Source of the DNA: Aeromicrobium panaciterrae
Lineage (GTDB): Bacteria > Actinomycetota > Actinomycetes > Propionibacteriales > Nocardioidaceae
Length of the DNA stretch: 64,000 nucleotides
Direction of reading: 5' to 3'
Assembly: GCF_031457275.1 (NCBI RefSeq)
Contig: NZ_JAVDWH010000001.1
Span: 124,001-188,000 of the forward strand
Shown: positions 15,974 to 24,709 of the stretch, in pieces
How positions within the stretch are numbered: the stretch's first letter is position 1
How the letters are laid out: the number at the start of each line of letters is the position of its first letter
Notes under the pieces: generated by a model
Databases searched by the model: none
Seen by the model: the letters and a program-made list of their open reading frames with translations, nothing else
What the model was told of the DNA's origin: nothing
Made by a program: the position numbers and the translations under genes

Positions 15974-17163
15974 GATCCACCCCCGAGCAACGACACGAGG
16001 TCGGGCTTGCCGCCCTTGGACGCGGGCGTCGGAGGACTCACGATGTCAGGCGTGGTCGCCGTCTCGTCGCTCGTCGGCGCAATTGAACCCGAAGTAGCGG
16101 GCAGTAGCGGAGTGAAGAGTGTCTCGAGCAGGTCGCACACGACATCCATGCCGGGTGTTCCGGTGTTGGTCAGCGTCTGGCACAGGAACTGATCGGGGCG
16201 GAACTGGATGCCAGGTTGGACCTGCACGCGCGAGCCGTACGTGCCAGTGACCGGCTCGAACGCCAGAGCGAGGTTGCTCATCGCGAGCGAGCCCTTCTGG
16301 ACCACGATACCGACGGAATCCTTCTGATTGTCGACGCGCTGCAGGAGGCTGGCCAACAGGTCGATGTCCTTGCCGAGGGTCGCGCGGTTCTCCTTGATGA
16401 ATCCCTTGACGGATCCCAGCACGTCGGCGAGTGACTCGAGAACAGCCTTCAGCTCATCCCGTTCTCCCGCAAACTGTTCGGAGACGCCTGCCAACTGGGT
16501 CAGGAACTCCTGGACGGTCGCGTCATTGGTCGCCAGCGTGTCGGTGATCTCGGCGAGTGAACGTACGTTTTCGAACAGCGGGCCGCGGTTGTCCGCGAAG
16601 ACCTCAGCAGCCTTCGACAGGTTGCGAATCGTCTCGGAACCGAGCGCTCCGTTGCCGCCGAGCGCCTTGACGCCTGCCGTGAGCAGGTTGTCGAGCGCCC
16701 CCTTGGTAGACCCGGCCTGCGGGCCAAGCGTCACCGCGAGATCGTCGAGCGACTTGAACATGCGATCGAGCTCGATGGGCGTCTGAGTGCGCGCCAACGG
16801 GATGTCGCCGTCGTTCTTCATCGCCGCGCCCTTGCTGTACGCGGGGTAGACCTGCACGTAACGGTCTGCGACCAATGTCGGAGTGATCACAGCCGCCTCG
16901 GCATCGGCGGGGATCTTGTATTCGCTGTCGTACGTCATCTCGACACGGACGCTGTTGCCCTCGGGCACGACGGCCGTCACTTCGCCCACACGTACGCCCA
17001 TGACCCGTAAGTGGGTGCCCGGGTAGACGCCCACGGCACGATCGAAGTGAGCCGTGACCGTGCGTGATCCTTCACCGGGGAAGATCAGGAAGGCAAGCAG
17101 CAACAGGCCGACGGGTACGGCGGCCAGCAACAGCTGAGTCCTTCTGCTCCAGCTCGACATCAT
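15970..17163 (-). CDS. mce4D: Mce4D, MCE-domain protein
   Basis: ATG 17163 overlaps the mce4C stop (ATGATG context) and gives 397 residues; a longer frame would run into mce4C. A signal-anchor spans about residues 9-28 and the MCE domain carries 'GTHLRVMGVRVGEVTAV'. A long amphipathic helical region and a Pro/Thr/Ser-rich C-terminal tail follow. The tail is less ordered than in the other subunits. It acts in the Mce4 sterol conduit. Confidence 0.92.
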   Translation of the reverse strand: MMSSWSRRTQLLLAAVPVGLLLLAFLIFPGEGSRTVTAHFDRAVGVYPGTHLRVMGVRVGEVTAVVPEGNSVRVEMTYDSEYKIPADAEAAVITPTLVADRYVQVYPAYSKGAAMKNDGDIPLARTQTPIELDRMFKSLDDLAVTLGPQAGSTKGALDNLLTAGVKALGGNGALGSETIRNLSKAAEVFADNRGPLFENVRSLAEITDTLATNDATVQEFLTQLAGVSEQFAGERDELKAVLESLADVLGSVKGFIKENRATLGKDIDLLASLLQRVDNQKDSVGIVVQKGSLAMSNLALAFEPVTGTYGSRVQVQPGIQFRPDQFLCQTLTNTGTPGMDVVCDLLETLFTPLLPATSGSIAPTSDETATTPDIVSPPTPASKGGKPDLVSLLGGGS

Positions 17164-18143
17164 CCGCCCCCGGGCTTGGTCGTCGTGAACTCGCCGGCGA
17201 ACACACCTGCGATGTTGGGGACATAGGCGTCGAACCACGGTCCGGAGCCGACAATGTTGCCCAGAATGTTGACGTAGGGCCCGTAGTTCTTGAGAAGCGT
17301 CTCGATCTTGTCCTCACGGGCGTGCAGGAACAGCAGTACGTTCTCGAGCTTGTCGAGGGTGGGCTTGAGCTGCTCGCGGTTGTCCTTGACAACTCCGTCG
17401 AGCTCTCTCGCCAGGGCATTCGCGTTGACCAGCAGGTCGTGGACAGCCTGCTTGCGATTGTGCAGCTCCTGGAAGATGAGATCGGCCTGCTTCATCAGGG
17501 TCACGAGATCGCCCTTGCGCTCGGCGAGCAGCTGGGTCACGTTGCGTGAGCGAGCAAGGAGCTTCTCGATGTCCTCGTCGCGATCGGCGATGGTCGATGA
17601 CAGGCGAGACATCCCACTGAAGCTCGCCTGGACTTCGGGTGCCGCCTCGTCAATGACCTCGGCAAGTGTGTTGAGGGCCGTAGTGAGGTTCTTCTTGTCG
17701 GTCTGTTCGGTCTGAGTGGTCAGCTGACCGAGCGTGCTGACGATGTCAGCGGTCACGTCAGTACGGGAGATCGGGATAGTGGCACCAGCGGGAAGTTGTC
17801 CGCTGCCCTCGGGCGTGATGTTGAGGAACTTCTCACCCAACAGGCTCTTGACCTCGACACTTGCTCGCGTCGAGCGACCCAGCTTGGCGTCCTTGACGTC
17901 GAAGTCTGCAATCACCTTCTGGGTACCGATGTTCAGCTTGCTGACGCGACCGACGCGTACACCGGCAACTTGGACCTCGGCCCCGGTACGCAGACCGCTT
18001 GCGTCGCTGAGCTCCGCGTGGAACGTCGTGCCCTTGAACCACGGCAGCTTCTGGATGTTGAACGAGGCCACCATGACGAGCAGCAGCACAGCAATCGAGA
18101 CAGCACCGAGCCTCAGGACTTGTGAATCGTCTCTACGCGCCAT
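17160..18143 (-). CDS. mce4C: Mce4C, MCE-domain protein
   Basis: ATG 18143 shares its A with the TGA of mce4B. The 327-residue product has a signal-anchor (about 12-32), the MCE domain ('GLRTGAEVQVAGVRVGRV') and a helical bundle region. It is shorter than Mce4D and Mce4F because it ends soon after the helical region in 'TTTKPGGG'. It contributes one MCE ring position to the sterol importer. Confidence 0.92.
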   Translation of the reverse strand: MARRDDSQVLRLGAVSIAVLLLVMVASFNIQKLPWFKGTTFHAELSDASGLRTGAEVQVAGVRVGRVSKLNIGTQKVIADFDVKDAKLGRSTRASVEVKSLLGEKFLNITPEGSGQLPAGATIPISRTDVTADIVSTLGQLTTQTEQTDKKNLTTALNTLAEVIDEAAPEVQASFSGMSRLSSTIADRDEDIEKLLARSRNVTQLLAERKGDLVTLMKQADLIFQELHNRKQAVHDLLVNANALARELDGVVKDNREQLKPTLDKLENVLLFLHAREDKIETLLKNYGPYVNILGNIVGSGPWFDAYVPNIAGVFAGEFTTTKPGGG

Positions 18144-19210
18144 CAGTTGCACCTCTCGGCCTGGCTGTAGATCGTGAGGTCCGAGATCTGCTGACGTACG
18201 GCGTCAGGCAACGCGTCCATGATGACGCTGGGGAGCACGATGCCGAAGTGGAACTCGCAGAGGTAGTAGTTGTACCAAGAGCCATAGACACCGATGCGGG
18301 TCTGCTTGGTCAGCATGTCGGGCAGCTTGTCGAGGGTCTCGTCGAGGTAGGCCTTGTTTTCAGGCTTGGCCAGCAGGGTGAACAGGCGGCGCAGCTGAGC
18401 GACGTCTTCCTTGATCAGCGGTCGGGCCTGCGTCAACAGATCGGCGACCGTCTCGGTGACGTCAGCGATGTTGGTCAGCGACGAGCCGATGACCTTGCGA
18501 TCCTTGGCTAGGTCGCCGAACCAGGACTTCATGCTGACGATCAGCTCGTCCAGCTCCTGGTGGTGGTCGTCGACCGTCTTCATCAGGGAACTCAGGTTGG
18601 TGATCACGTCACCGATCAGCTGGTCCCGGTCTGCGAGCGTGCTCGTCAGCGAGGCGGTGTTGGAAAGCAGTTCCTGGATCGTGCCGCCTTCACCCTGGAG
18701 CACCTTGATCAGGTTGAGCGACAGCTTGTTGACGTCCGCAGGATTGAGAGCCTGGAACAGCGGCTGGAAACCCTGGAACAGCTCGGTCAGGTTGAGCGCC
18801 GGGGTGGTCTTATCAAGCGGAAGAGTCGCCTTGGGAGGAAGGCGCGGCGACCCGGCCTTGCCTTCGGACAGCGACATGTAGCGATCGCCGATGAGGTTGA
18901 GGAACCGGATGCTCGCGCGGGAGTCCGTCGTGAGGGGCACGCCGTCCTTGACCTTGAACGTCACCATCGCGCTGCTGCGCTTGTAGATCTCGACGTCCGT
19001 GACCTTGCCGACGACGACGCCGGCAATGCGCACGTCGTCACCCTTAGTGAGCTCCGACGCCGTGGAGAACTGCGCTTTGTACTCGGTCTGCGAACCAAGT
19101 CCGAAGCCGCCCATGATGGCGATCAGCAGGCCGGTGGTCATGAGTGACACCACCGTGAAAATGGTGAGCTTGACCGCCGCTGTGCGGAAGGCCCTGTCGC
19201 GGCTGCTCAT
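18143..19210 (-). CDS. mce4B: Mce4B, MCE-domain protein
   Basis: The product has 355 residues. A signal-anchor (about 13-38) precedes the MCE domain ('ELTKGDDVRIAGVVVGKV'), then alternating helical segments and a C-terminal domain with a YNYYLCEF stretch and a final Cys in 'AERCN', possibly disulfide-linked. The start overlaps the mce4A stop. The role is as for the other ring subunits. Confidence 0.92.
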   Translation of the reverse strand: MSSRDRAFRTAAVKLTIFTVVSLMTTGLLIAIMGGFGLGSQTEYKAQFSTASELTKGDDVRIAGVVVGKVTDVEIYKRSSAMVTFKVKDGVPLTTDSRASIRFLNLIGDRYMSLSEGKAGSPRLPPKATLPLDKTTPALNLTELFQGFQPLFQALNPADVNKLSLNLIKVLQGEGGTIQELLSNTASLTSTLADRDQLIGDVITNLSSLMKTVDDHHQELDELIVSMKSWFGDLAKDRKVIGSSLTNIADVTETVADLLTQARPLIKEDVAQLRRLFTLLAKPENKAYLDETLDKLPDMLTKQTRIGVYGSWYNYYLCEFHFGIVLPSVIMDALPDAVRQQISDLTIYSQAERCN

Positions 19211-20352
19211 TTGATGTCGCCATCTGGATTGTCCTTGTCGGACCCATCCTTCAAAGGCTGGAACGTTGCCGGGTTCTTGTAGTCAGCCGGCAGCCCGAGG
19301 CACCACGGCCCGTGGCCGATCTCGCCGAACTCCGCAGCGTCAGCCGCGGTGTAGGCGGTCCGCTGCGGAGCACCGAGCTCCAGAGTCTGGTGAATGAGGT
19401 TGTTCTGGAAGACGTTGATGGTGTTTTCTCGTTGGAGAACGATGCCCTCAAGCAGGCAGGGCAGCTCGGGCGAATAGGTGTCAAGCAGCGCGAGCAGCGG
19501 CCTGCCCGACCGCACCTGGTCGATCAGCAGCTGCTCGTTCTCCGACAGAGTGACTCGGGTGACTCGAGCGAGCCCGGTGATACTGCCGAGGGCGCGGTTC
19601 AGCGAGTCGCTCTTGGCAGTGAGCGTCTTTGCCGTGACCGTCGCGTTGTCGAGCAACCGGATCAGGTCGGGAGCAGCGAGGTCGTACGTTTTGGCAACGT
19701 CGGCAAGTAGAGAAAGGTCCGTCTTCAGTGTCGGGAGCTTGACGTTGACTCGCCTGAGGTAGGCATCCAACGACTCGAACGTGTCGCCGAGCTGCTCACC
19801 CTTGCCCTCCAACGCGTGCGCAAGCGCATAGAGAGTGGAGTTGATGTCGGCCGGCTTGATCGAGCGGAGCAGCGGGAAGAGGTTGGCCATGATGCTCTGC
19901 AGCTCGACGTTTGTCGTCACTCTGCTTGCCGGGATGACCGTGCCATCCTTCAGCTTGGCCGCACCGGCGACGGATTCGCCCTCGGGTGGCACCAACTGGA
20001 CATACTTTCGGCCGAACAGCGTCGTCGGCATGATCTGCACCGTGACATTGGCAGGAATGTTGCGGGCGGCCTCGGGGCGCAGATGCAATGTGATCTTGGC
20101 CTGCTTGCCCGTGCTCTCGATCTTCTGGATATTGCCCACGAGAGCGCCATGCATACGGACGTCGCCGAACTTCGCGAGCTGAAGACCCGTGCGCTCGGCC
20201 ATGACCGTCACTTCGGTGGTCTTGGTGAACTGCTTGTTGTAGAGCGCGATGCAGAGCCAGATCATGAGGGCGATCGTCAGAATGAACGCAACGCCGGAAA
20301 CCGCGAGGCGTCGCCGCTCTCCCGGGGTGTCGTGAATCAGGTTGGCCAGCAT
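19207..20352 (-). CDS. mce4A: Mce4A, MCE-domain protein
   Basis: The product has 381 residues. The signal-anchor (about 17-38) is preceded by an Arg-rich head, followed by the MCE domain ('LAKFGDVRMHGALVGNIQKI') and a helical region. The C-terminal domain holds two cysteines ('ELPCLLEG' and 'PWCLGLP'). First in the mce series, directly after yrbE4B with 4 bases between, it fixes the lettering of the other subunits. Mce4A is a main determinant of cholesterol import in mycobacteria. Confidence 0.93.
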   Translation of the reverse strand: MLANLIHDTPGERRRLAVSGVAFILTIALMIWLCIALYNKQFTKTTEVTVMAERTGLQLAKFGDVRMHGALVGNIQKIESTGKQAKITLHLRPEAARNIPANVTVQIMPTTLFGRKYVQLVPPEGESVAGAAKLKDGTVIPASRVTTNVELQSIMANLFPLLRSIKPADINSTLYALAHALEGKGEQLGDTFESLDAYLRRVNVKLPTLKTDLSLLADVAKTYDLAAPDLIRLLDNATVTAKTLTAKSDSLNRALGSITGLARVTRVTLSENEQLLIDQVRSGRPLLALLDTYSPELPCLLEGIVLQRENTINVFQNNLIHQTLELGAPQRTAYTAADAAEFGEIGHGPWCLGLPADYKNPATFQPLKDGSDKDNPDGDIK

Positions 20353-20356
20353 CAGA

Positions 20357-21196
20357 TCACCCCGTGATCCGCACTGTGGTCGTCGAGCCCCAGATGGCGA
20401 AGCTCAGGAAGAAGTTGGCGACGATGACCGTGACGATCGATGAACGGATCGCGTTGCCGACGGCCAGACCAACGCCTGCAGGGCCTCCCGATGCCGTGTA
20501 GCCGTGATAGCAGTGGATCAGGATGATCAGCACGGCGAGAACGATCAACTTGCCGAACGACCAGAGGATGTCGATCGGCGGCAGGAATTGTCGGAAGTAG
20601 TGGTCGTACGTGCCGACAGACTCCCCGTAGATCATCGTGGTGATGAGTCGGGGCGAGAGGTACGACGCGAGCAGTGCAACGGTGTAGAGCGGGATGACGG
20701 CGATGAAGCCGGCGATCATGCGGGTTGTCACCAGGAACGGCAGCGACTGCACGCCCATGACTTCGAGGGCGTCGATCTCCTCAGAGATCCGCATTGAACC
20801 GAGACGCGCGGTGTAGCCGCAGCCGACTGTGGCGGCCAGGGCGATCGAGGAGACCAGAGGTGCGACCTCGCGCGTGTTGAAGTAGGCCGAGATGAACGCG
20901 GTGAACTTCGCGACACCGATCTGGCTCAGCGATGCGTAGCCCTGCAGGCCTACCTCGGTACCGGCGAAGAATGCGAGGAAGGCAATGACGCCGACCGTTC
21001 CCGCGATGACCGAGAGCGCACCGACGCCAAAGACGACCTCAGCGAGGGTCTTCCAGACTTCTTTGCGGTAGTCGCGGAGCACCTTGGGGATGTAACCGAG
21101 GCACTTGACGTAGAACAGCAGTTGGTCGCCCATGCCCTCCAGGCGCGCGCGCTGAGACTTGGCGAATGAGGTGCCGAACTCGGTGAGGACGCTCAT
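20357..21196 (-). CDS. yrbE4B: YrbE4B, MlaE-family permease of the Mce4 importer
   Basis: ATG 21196 overlaps the yrbE4A stop (TGATG); a GTG one codon upstream is the alternative. The 279-residue protein has about five to six membrane helices. The MlaE signature region 'ARLGSMRISEEIDALEVMGV' couples to the ATPase through its EEIDAL coupling helix. With YrbE4A it makes the permease heterodimer under the Mce ring. The ATPase (MceG) is not encoded nearby, as usual for actinobacteria, where it acts in trans. Confidence 0.93.
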   Translation of the reverse strand: MSVLTEFGTSFAKSQRARLEGMGDQLLFYVKCLGYIPKVLRDYRKEVWKTLAEVVFGVGALSVIAGTVGVIAFLAFFAGTEVGLQGYASLSQIGVAKFTAFISAYFNTREVAPLVSSIALAATVGCGYTARLGSMRISEEIDALEVMGVQSLPFLVTTRMIAGFIAVIPLYTVALLASYLSPRLITTMIYGESVGTYDHYFRQFLPPIDILWSFGKLIVLAVLIILIHCYHGYTASGGPAGVGLAVGNAIRSSIVTVIVANFFLSFAIWGSTTTVRITG

Positions 21197-21969
21197 CACA
21201 GGCCTGCCTGTGGAACGAACTGGAAGTAGAGCGCCGTGATGATCGAGTTGATCAGGAACAGCAGCATGAACGAGAGGATGACCGACTCGTTGACCGCTCG
21301 CCCGACACCGGCAGGTCCGCCGCCGGCGTTGAGACCCTTGTAGGCGCCGACGATGGCGGCCATAAAGCCGAAGATCGCCGCCTTGATCATGGCGACCCAG
21401 ATGTCGGTGAGGGTTGCAAGCGACGTAAACGAGGCGAGGAACGCACCCGCCGATCCGCCCTGCACGATGACGGTGAAGTAGTAGCCACCGGCGATACCGG
21501 CGACGATGACGATGCCGATCATGAGGACCGAGACGACCAGGGTTGCGGCTGCGCGGGGCACGACCAAGCGGTGGATCGGGTCGATGCCAAGGGTCTCCAT
21601 GGCGTCAATCTCTTCGCGCATCTTGCGCGCACCCAGGTCAGCGCAGATCGCTGAGCCTGCTGCTCCAGCGATGATCAGCGCAGCAGCGATCGGTGCGGCT
21701 TCTCGTACGGTCGCCAGCACGGCCGTCGCTCCAGCGAATGATTCCGCACCCAGCTGACCGGTGAGGTTGCCGACCTGGAGCGCGATGACTGCGCCGAACG
21801 GGATCGAGACGAGGATCGTGGGCATCATCGTGACGCTCGCAACGAACCACGCCTGCTCAACAAACTCGCGGAACTGGAATCGAGACGTGAACGTCAGCTT
21901 GATGACGTCCCAAGCAAGGGCAAACACATGGCCGGGTCCACGAAGGACCATGGCGGGACTCATGCCCAT
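21196..21969 (-). CDS. yrbE4A: YrbE4A, MlaE-family permease of the Mce4 importer
   Basis: AGGAGG lies just upstream of ATG 21969 (4 bases) and 10 bases upstream of ATG 21963; either may start translation, giving 255-257 residues. The MlaE motif 'DLGARKMREEIDAMETLGI' is present, with five or six hydrophobic helices. The 153-base gap to kshB shows no KstR consensus site and no clear terminator, so the gene may be read from the kshA promoter or from a weak internal one. Confidence 0.92.
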   Translation of the reverse strand: MGMSPAMVLRGPGHVFALAWDVIKLTFTSRFQFREFVEQAWFVASVTMMPTILVSIPFGAVIALQVGNLTGQLGAESFAGATAVLATVREAAPIAAALIIAGAAGSAICADLGARKMREEIDAMETLGIDPIHRLVVPRAAATLVVSVLMIGIVIVAGIAGGYYFTVIVQGGSAGAFLASFTSLATLTDIWVAMIKAAIFGFMAAIVGAYKGLNAGGGPAGVGRAVNESVILSFMLLFLINSIITALYFQFVPQAGL

Positions 21970-22122
21970 GTGCCCTCCTGTAGCCATGCAAAACGGGAGT
22001 GACAGTACTGACGACAGAGAAGAATTCTCATTCGCGCTCCCAAGCGATGTCAGAACAGTAACGACGCAATGTGATCCGCGTTACGCCTTTGGGGTTTACC
22101 TTCAGGCGAATATCAGCATGGG

Positions 22123-23175
22123 TCACGAGTAGGTCACGCGTACTTTTTCGGTGATGGCGTCGCTCTGGCACGCCAAACGGATGCCTTCAGCGAGGTCTTC
22201 CTCGTCAAGAACGTCGTTGTTGCGCATCGACACATCGCCCTCAAGCAGACGCACGGCGCAGGCCGAGCACTCTCCCTCACGGCACGAGTAGGGCGCCTTG
22301 ACGCCCTTGCTCTCGAGGTGCTCCAGGAGGGTCGTTCCGGGCTTCCAGTCGTCGAAGTCGAACTCCTCGCCATCGAGGTCGACCTGCAGGCGTACGGGCG
22401 GACCTGTGGGAGTCGCAGTGGCGTCATCCTCGGCAGGGGCTTCGACCGTCTGGACGTCGAACGGGTTGCCGCCGAGCGAAACGAACTTCTCCTGGTGGCG
22501 GCGCTCCCGGGGGAACTCCAGTTCCTTGAGTGCAGACGTCGCTGCCTTCATGAACGGGGCCGGGCCACATACGAAGGCCTCACGCTCGAGGTATTGCGAG
22601 GCGAACGCCTTCAGCTGCTCCTGAGTGGGCAAGCCCTGTACGGACTCGAGCCAGTGCACGACGTGGAGGCGTTCGGGCTGTGCAGCCGACAGTTCAGCGA
22701 GTGAGGCGTGGAAGATGACCGACTTCTCATCGCGGTTGGCGTAGAACAAGGTGATCTTGTTGACGCCATCGGCGAGGGCCGCGCGGATGATCGACATGAC
22801 GGGCGTGATGCCGCTGCCGCCCGCGAACAGCAGCAGGTCGACGTCGAGATCCTTGGGAGTGAAGATGCCGCTCGGCGGGAGCACGCGGAGCTTGTCTCCC
22901 GCCTTGAGGTGCTCGCAGATCCAGCCGGATGCGTAACCGTCGAGGGTCTTCTTGACCGTGATGGTCAGCGGACCGTCATCGCCGGGTGTCGAGGAGAGGG
23001 AGTAGCTGCGAGCGACGAGTCCAGTCCGGTCGCTGGGAACCGCGACGGTCAGGAACTGGCCAGGCGCGTACTTGAATTCGGCGCGGTGCTCGCCGGGATC
23101 GAGGACAACGGACCGGGCATCGCCGGTCTCCTCGATGACCTCAAGGACCTCGAGCTCGTATGAAGGATCAGTCAT
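22123..23175 (-). CDS. kshB: KshB, reductase of 3-ketosteroid 9-alpha-hydroxylase
   Basis: ATG 23175 overlaps the stop of orf99 by 8 bases; the 350-residue length fits the family. RSYSLSS (56-62) binds FAD, GGSGITPVMSI (119-129) binds NAD(P)H, and Cys298, Cys303, Cys306 and Cys336 hold the 2Fe-2S cluster. KshB passes electrons from NADH to KshA for 9-alpha-hydroxylation of 3-ketosteroids, which leads to opening of ring B. Between the reductase and Fe-S domains there is an Ala/Glu/Thr linker near 245-260. It is co-transcribed with kshA. The assignment is firm by sequence and context. Confidence 0.93.
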   Translation of the reverse strand: MTDPSYELEVLEVIEETGDARSVVLDPGEHRAEFKYAPGQFLTVAVPSDRTGLVARSYSLSSTPGDDGPLTITVKKTLDGYASGWICEHLKAGDKLRVLPPSGIFTPKDLDVDLLLFAGGSGITPVMSIIRAALADGVNKITLFYANRDEKSVIFHASLAELSAAQPERLHVVHWLESVQGLPTQEQLKAFASQYLEREAFVCGPAPFMKAATSALKELEFPRERRHQEKFVSLGGNPFDVQTVEAPAEDDATATPTGPPVRLQVDLDGEEFDFDDWKPGTTLLEHLESKGVKAPYSCREGECSACAVRLLEGDVSMRNNDVLDEEDLAEGIRLACQSDAITEKVRVTYS

Positions 23176-23467
23176 CGTCCGTACCGACCGAGACTGCGCC
23201 ATCGCGCACGGCTTCCTCGATCGACTTGTTCAGACGTGGGCAGCCGGCGTACACCGGTCGTCCACCCTCCTGCCGATTCATCTTGGCGAAGGTCGTGCAA
23301 TCCGAGACCGCTTCCTGGGTCCACTGGATAGACGTGTGGTGCTCGCTGTTCTTGCGCACGAGCACGCGCGCCTTGCAGTCCATACATGGGAGCTCCTGCA
23401 GGTTGCTCTGGGTGTAGAGCGCCCTGTCTTCAAACGTCTCGGGGAGAGACGGGACGATATAGGCCAT
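23168..23467 (-). CDS. Unknown four-cysteine protein between kshA and kshB
   Basis: The product has 99 residues with no signal peptide or helix for the membrane. Cys28 and Cys31 form a CxxC; Cys57 and Cys76 plus His43/His44 could complete a metal site. The start overlaps the last base of the kshA stop and the end overlaps kshB by 8 bases, so all three should be made in fixed ratio. No family was recognised. It may be an assembly factor or a small electron carrier for the Rieske oxygenase. That is inference from position and cysteines only. Confidence 0.8.
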   Translation of the reverse strand: MAYIVPSLPETFEDRALYTQSNLQELPCMDCKARVLVRKNSEHHTSIQWTQEAVSDCTTFAKMNRQEGGRPVYAGCPRLNKSIEEAVRDGAVSVGTDDD

Positions 23468-24612
23468 TACGCATCAGCCTTCTCGGCTTCGCGGTCCTCG
23501 GCCTCCTTGCGTGCAAGATTTTCGGCAACCTCTGCCCGCCAGTTCTCGTTGGCCTTGGTGGTGTCGACCTCAAACTCGAAGCGCTCAACCATCTCGGGCT
23601 CGATGTCAGCCTTGTCGACGTAGAACTGCTCGTACCAACGACGCAGCTGGTAGACGGGGCCGTCCTCTTCGCAAAGCAGCGGGTTCTGCACGGGGGCCTT
23701 GTTGAGCCAGATGGCGACATCCTGCTCGAAGCCGACCTTGAACGACTCGGCGTACTTGTCGCCGATGTACTTCGCGGTCGCCTCGTCGACACCTTCGGGC
23801 TTTTCAACGCACAAGCCGTACTGGAGGTTGAACGAGTTGGGGCCCGTCGGGACGTGGCAGTTGATCAAGATGACCTTGGTCAGGAAGCCGTTGTAGTCGG
23901 TGTCTAGCCAGTTGATCATGTAGGACGGCCCGAAGTAGGTAGCGACCGACTTGAGAACCAGGTCCTCGTCGCCGTAGCCCTCGGCCTTCATGTCCGGACG
24001 TCCGGTGGACTCCATGAACTGCGTGGCCTGATCGCCCTCGAACACGTTGCGGAAGTTCGTGGGGAACGCGAAGTGGATGTAGAAGAAGTGCGCCATGTCG
24101 ACGACGTTGTCGATGATCTCGCGGCAGTGCGCGTTCTCGACGGGGAGAATCTCCCAGGTCCAGTCGGAGTACTTGTCCGTACCGACTCCGGGGAGCTCGG
24201 GCGGAAGCGCGTCCATGTCGGCTTCGCTGTGCTCAGGGTCGTGCCAGATGAGGAGCTGGCCGTTGCGTACGACGGCTTCGTAGCGCTGCGTACGAGCGCG
24301 AAGCGGTACGCGCTTGGCGTAAGGGATCGCCTTGCACTTGCCGTCGCCACCCCAGCGCCAGTCGTGGAAGGGGCAAGCGATCTCGTCACCCTTGACGGTG
24401 CCCTGTGTCAGGTCACCGCCCATGTGGCGGCAGTAGCCGTCGAGGACGTTGAGCTTGCCCTGGGAGTCGGCCCATACGACGAGCTTGCCGCCGAACGCCT
24501 GAACCTCATGGGGCTTGCCGTCGTTGAAGTCGCGCTCGAGGCCCAAGCAGTGCCAGCCACGTGCGAAACGATCCGGGACAGAACCAGCGTCCAATGTGCG
24601 GGTCTCAGTCAC
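23467..24612 (-). CDS. kshA: KshA, oxygenase of 3-ketosteroid 9-alpha-hydroxylase
   Basis: GTG 24612 was chosen because GGGGAGG lies 6 bases upstream and the 381-residue product then matches KshA length; a TTG farther out reads through that site. The Rieske site is Cys61, His63, Cys80 and His83 (CRHMGG...CPFHDW). The mononuclear iron site includes His175 and His180 in 'DMAHFFYIH'. The enzyme hydroxylates C9 of androstenedione or androstadienedione using O2. It heads the kshA-orf99-kshB-mce4 array, opposite fadE26, with a shared operator in the gap. Confidence 0.95.
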   Translation of the reverse strand: MTETRTLDAGSVPDRFARGWHCLGLERDFNDGKPHEVQAFGGKLVVWADSQGKLNVLDGYCRHMGGDLTQGTVKGDEIACPFHDWRWGGDGKCKAIPYAKRVPLRARTQRYEAVVRNGQLLIWHDPEHSEADMDALPPELPGVGTDKYSDWTWEILPVENAHCREIIDNVVDMAHFFYIHFAFPTNFRNVFEGDQATQFMESTGRPDMKAEGYGDEDLVLKSVATYFGPSYMINWLDTDYNGFLTKVILINCHVPTGPNSFNLQYGLCVEKPEGVDEATAKYIGDKYAESFKVGFEQDVAIWLNKAPVQNPLLCEEDGPVYQLRRWYEQFYVDKADIEPEMVERFEFEVDTTKANENWRAEVAENLARKEAEDREAEKADA

Positions 24613-24685
24613 GATTGCCTCCCCACTTCCTTCATAAGGCAAAGTTCAAATCAAGGCGTGTGCGTCGGTCCATGTAGACCAAAAC

Positions 24686-24699
24686 GAGAACACGTTATA
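24686..24699. promoter_or_regulatory. KstR operator between kshA and fadE26
   Basis: GAGAACACGTTATA matches TNNAACNNGTTNNA except for the first base. It ends 10 bases before the fadE26 ATG at 24710. TAGACC (24675-24680) and TAGTTT (24698-24703) are spaced 17 bases apart and fit -35/-10 elements, so transcription would begin at about the ATG itself. The operator overlaps the spacer and -10. On the other strand it lies 74 bases upstream of the kshA start. Confidence 0.85.
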
Positions 24700-24709
24700 G
24701 TTTTACCAC

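Noticed and set aside
14789-16192. Plus-strand open frame (467 codons) within mce4E/mce4D
   Set aside because: It lies antisense to two firmly identified MCE genes and crosses their coupled junction.
21970-22122. A KstR operator in the kshB-yrbE4A gap
   Set aside because: Only weak half-sites such as AGAACAGTAAC were found and none fit the two-arm consensus.
22123-22150. Frameshift or truncation in kshB's Fe-S domain
   Set aside because: All four cluster cysteines and the normal C-terminal strand are present in one frame.
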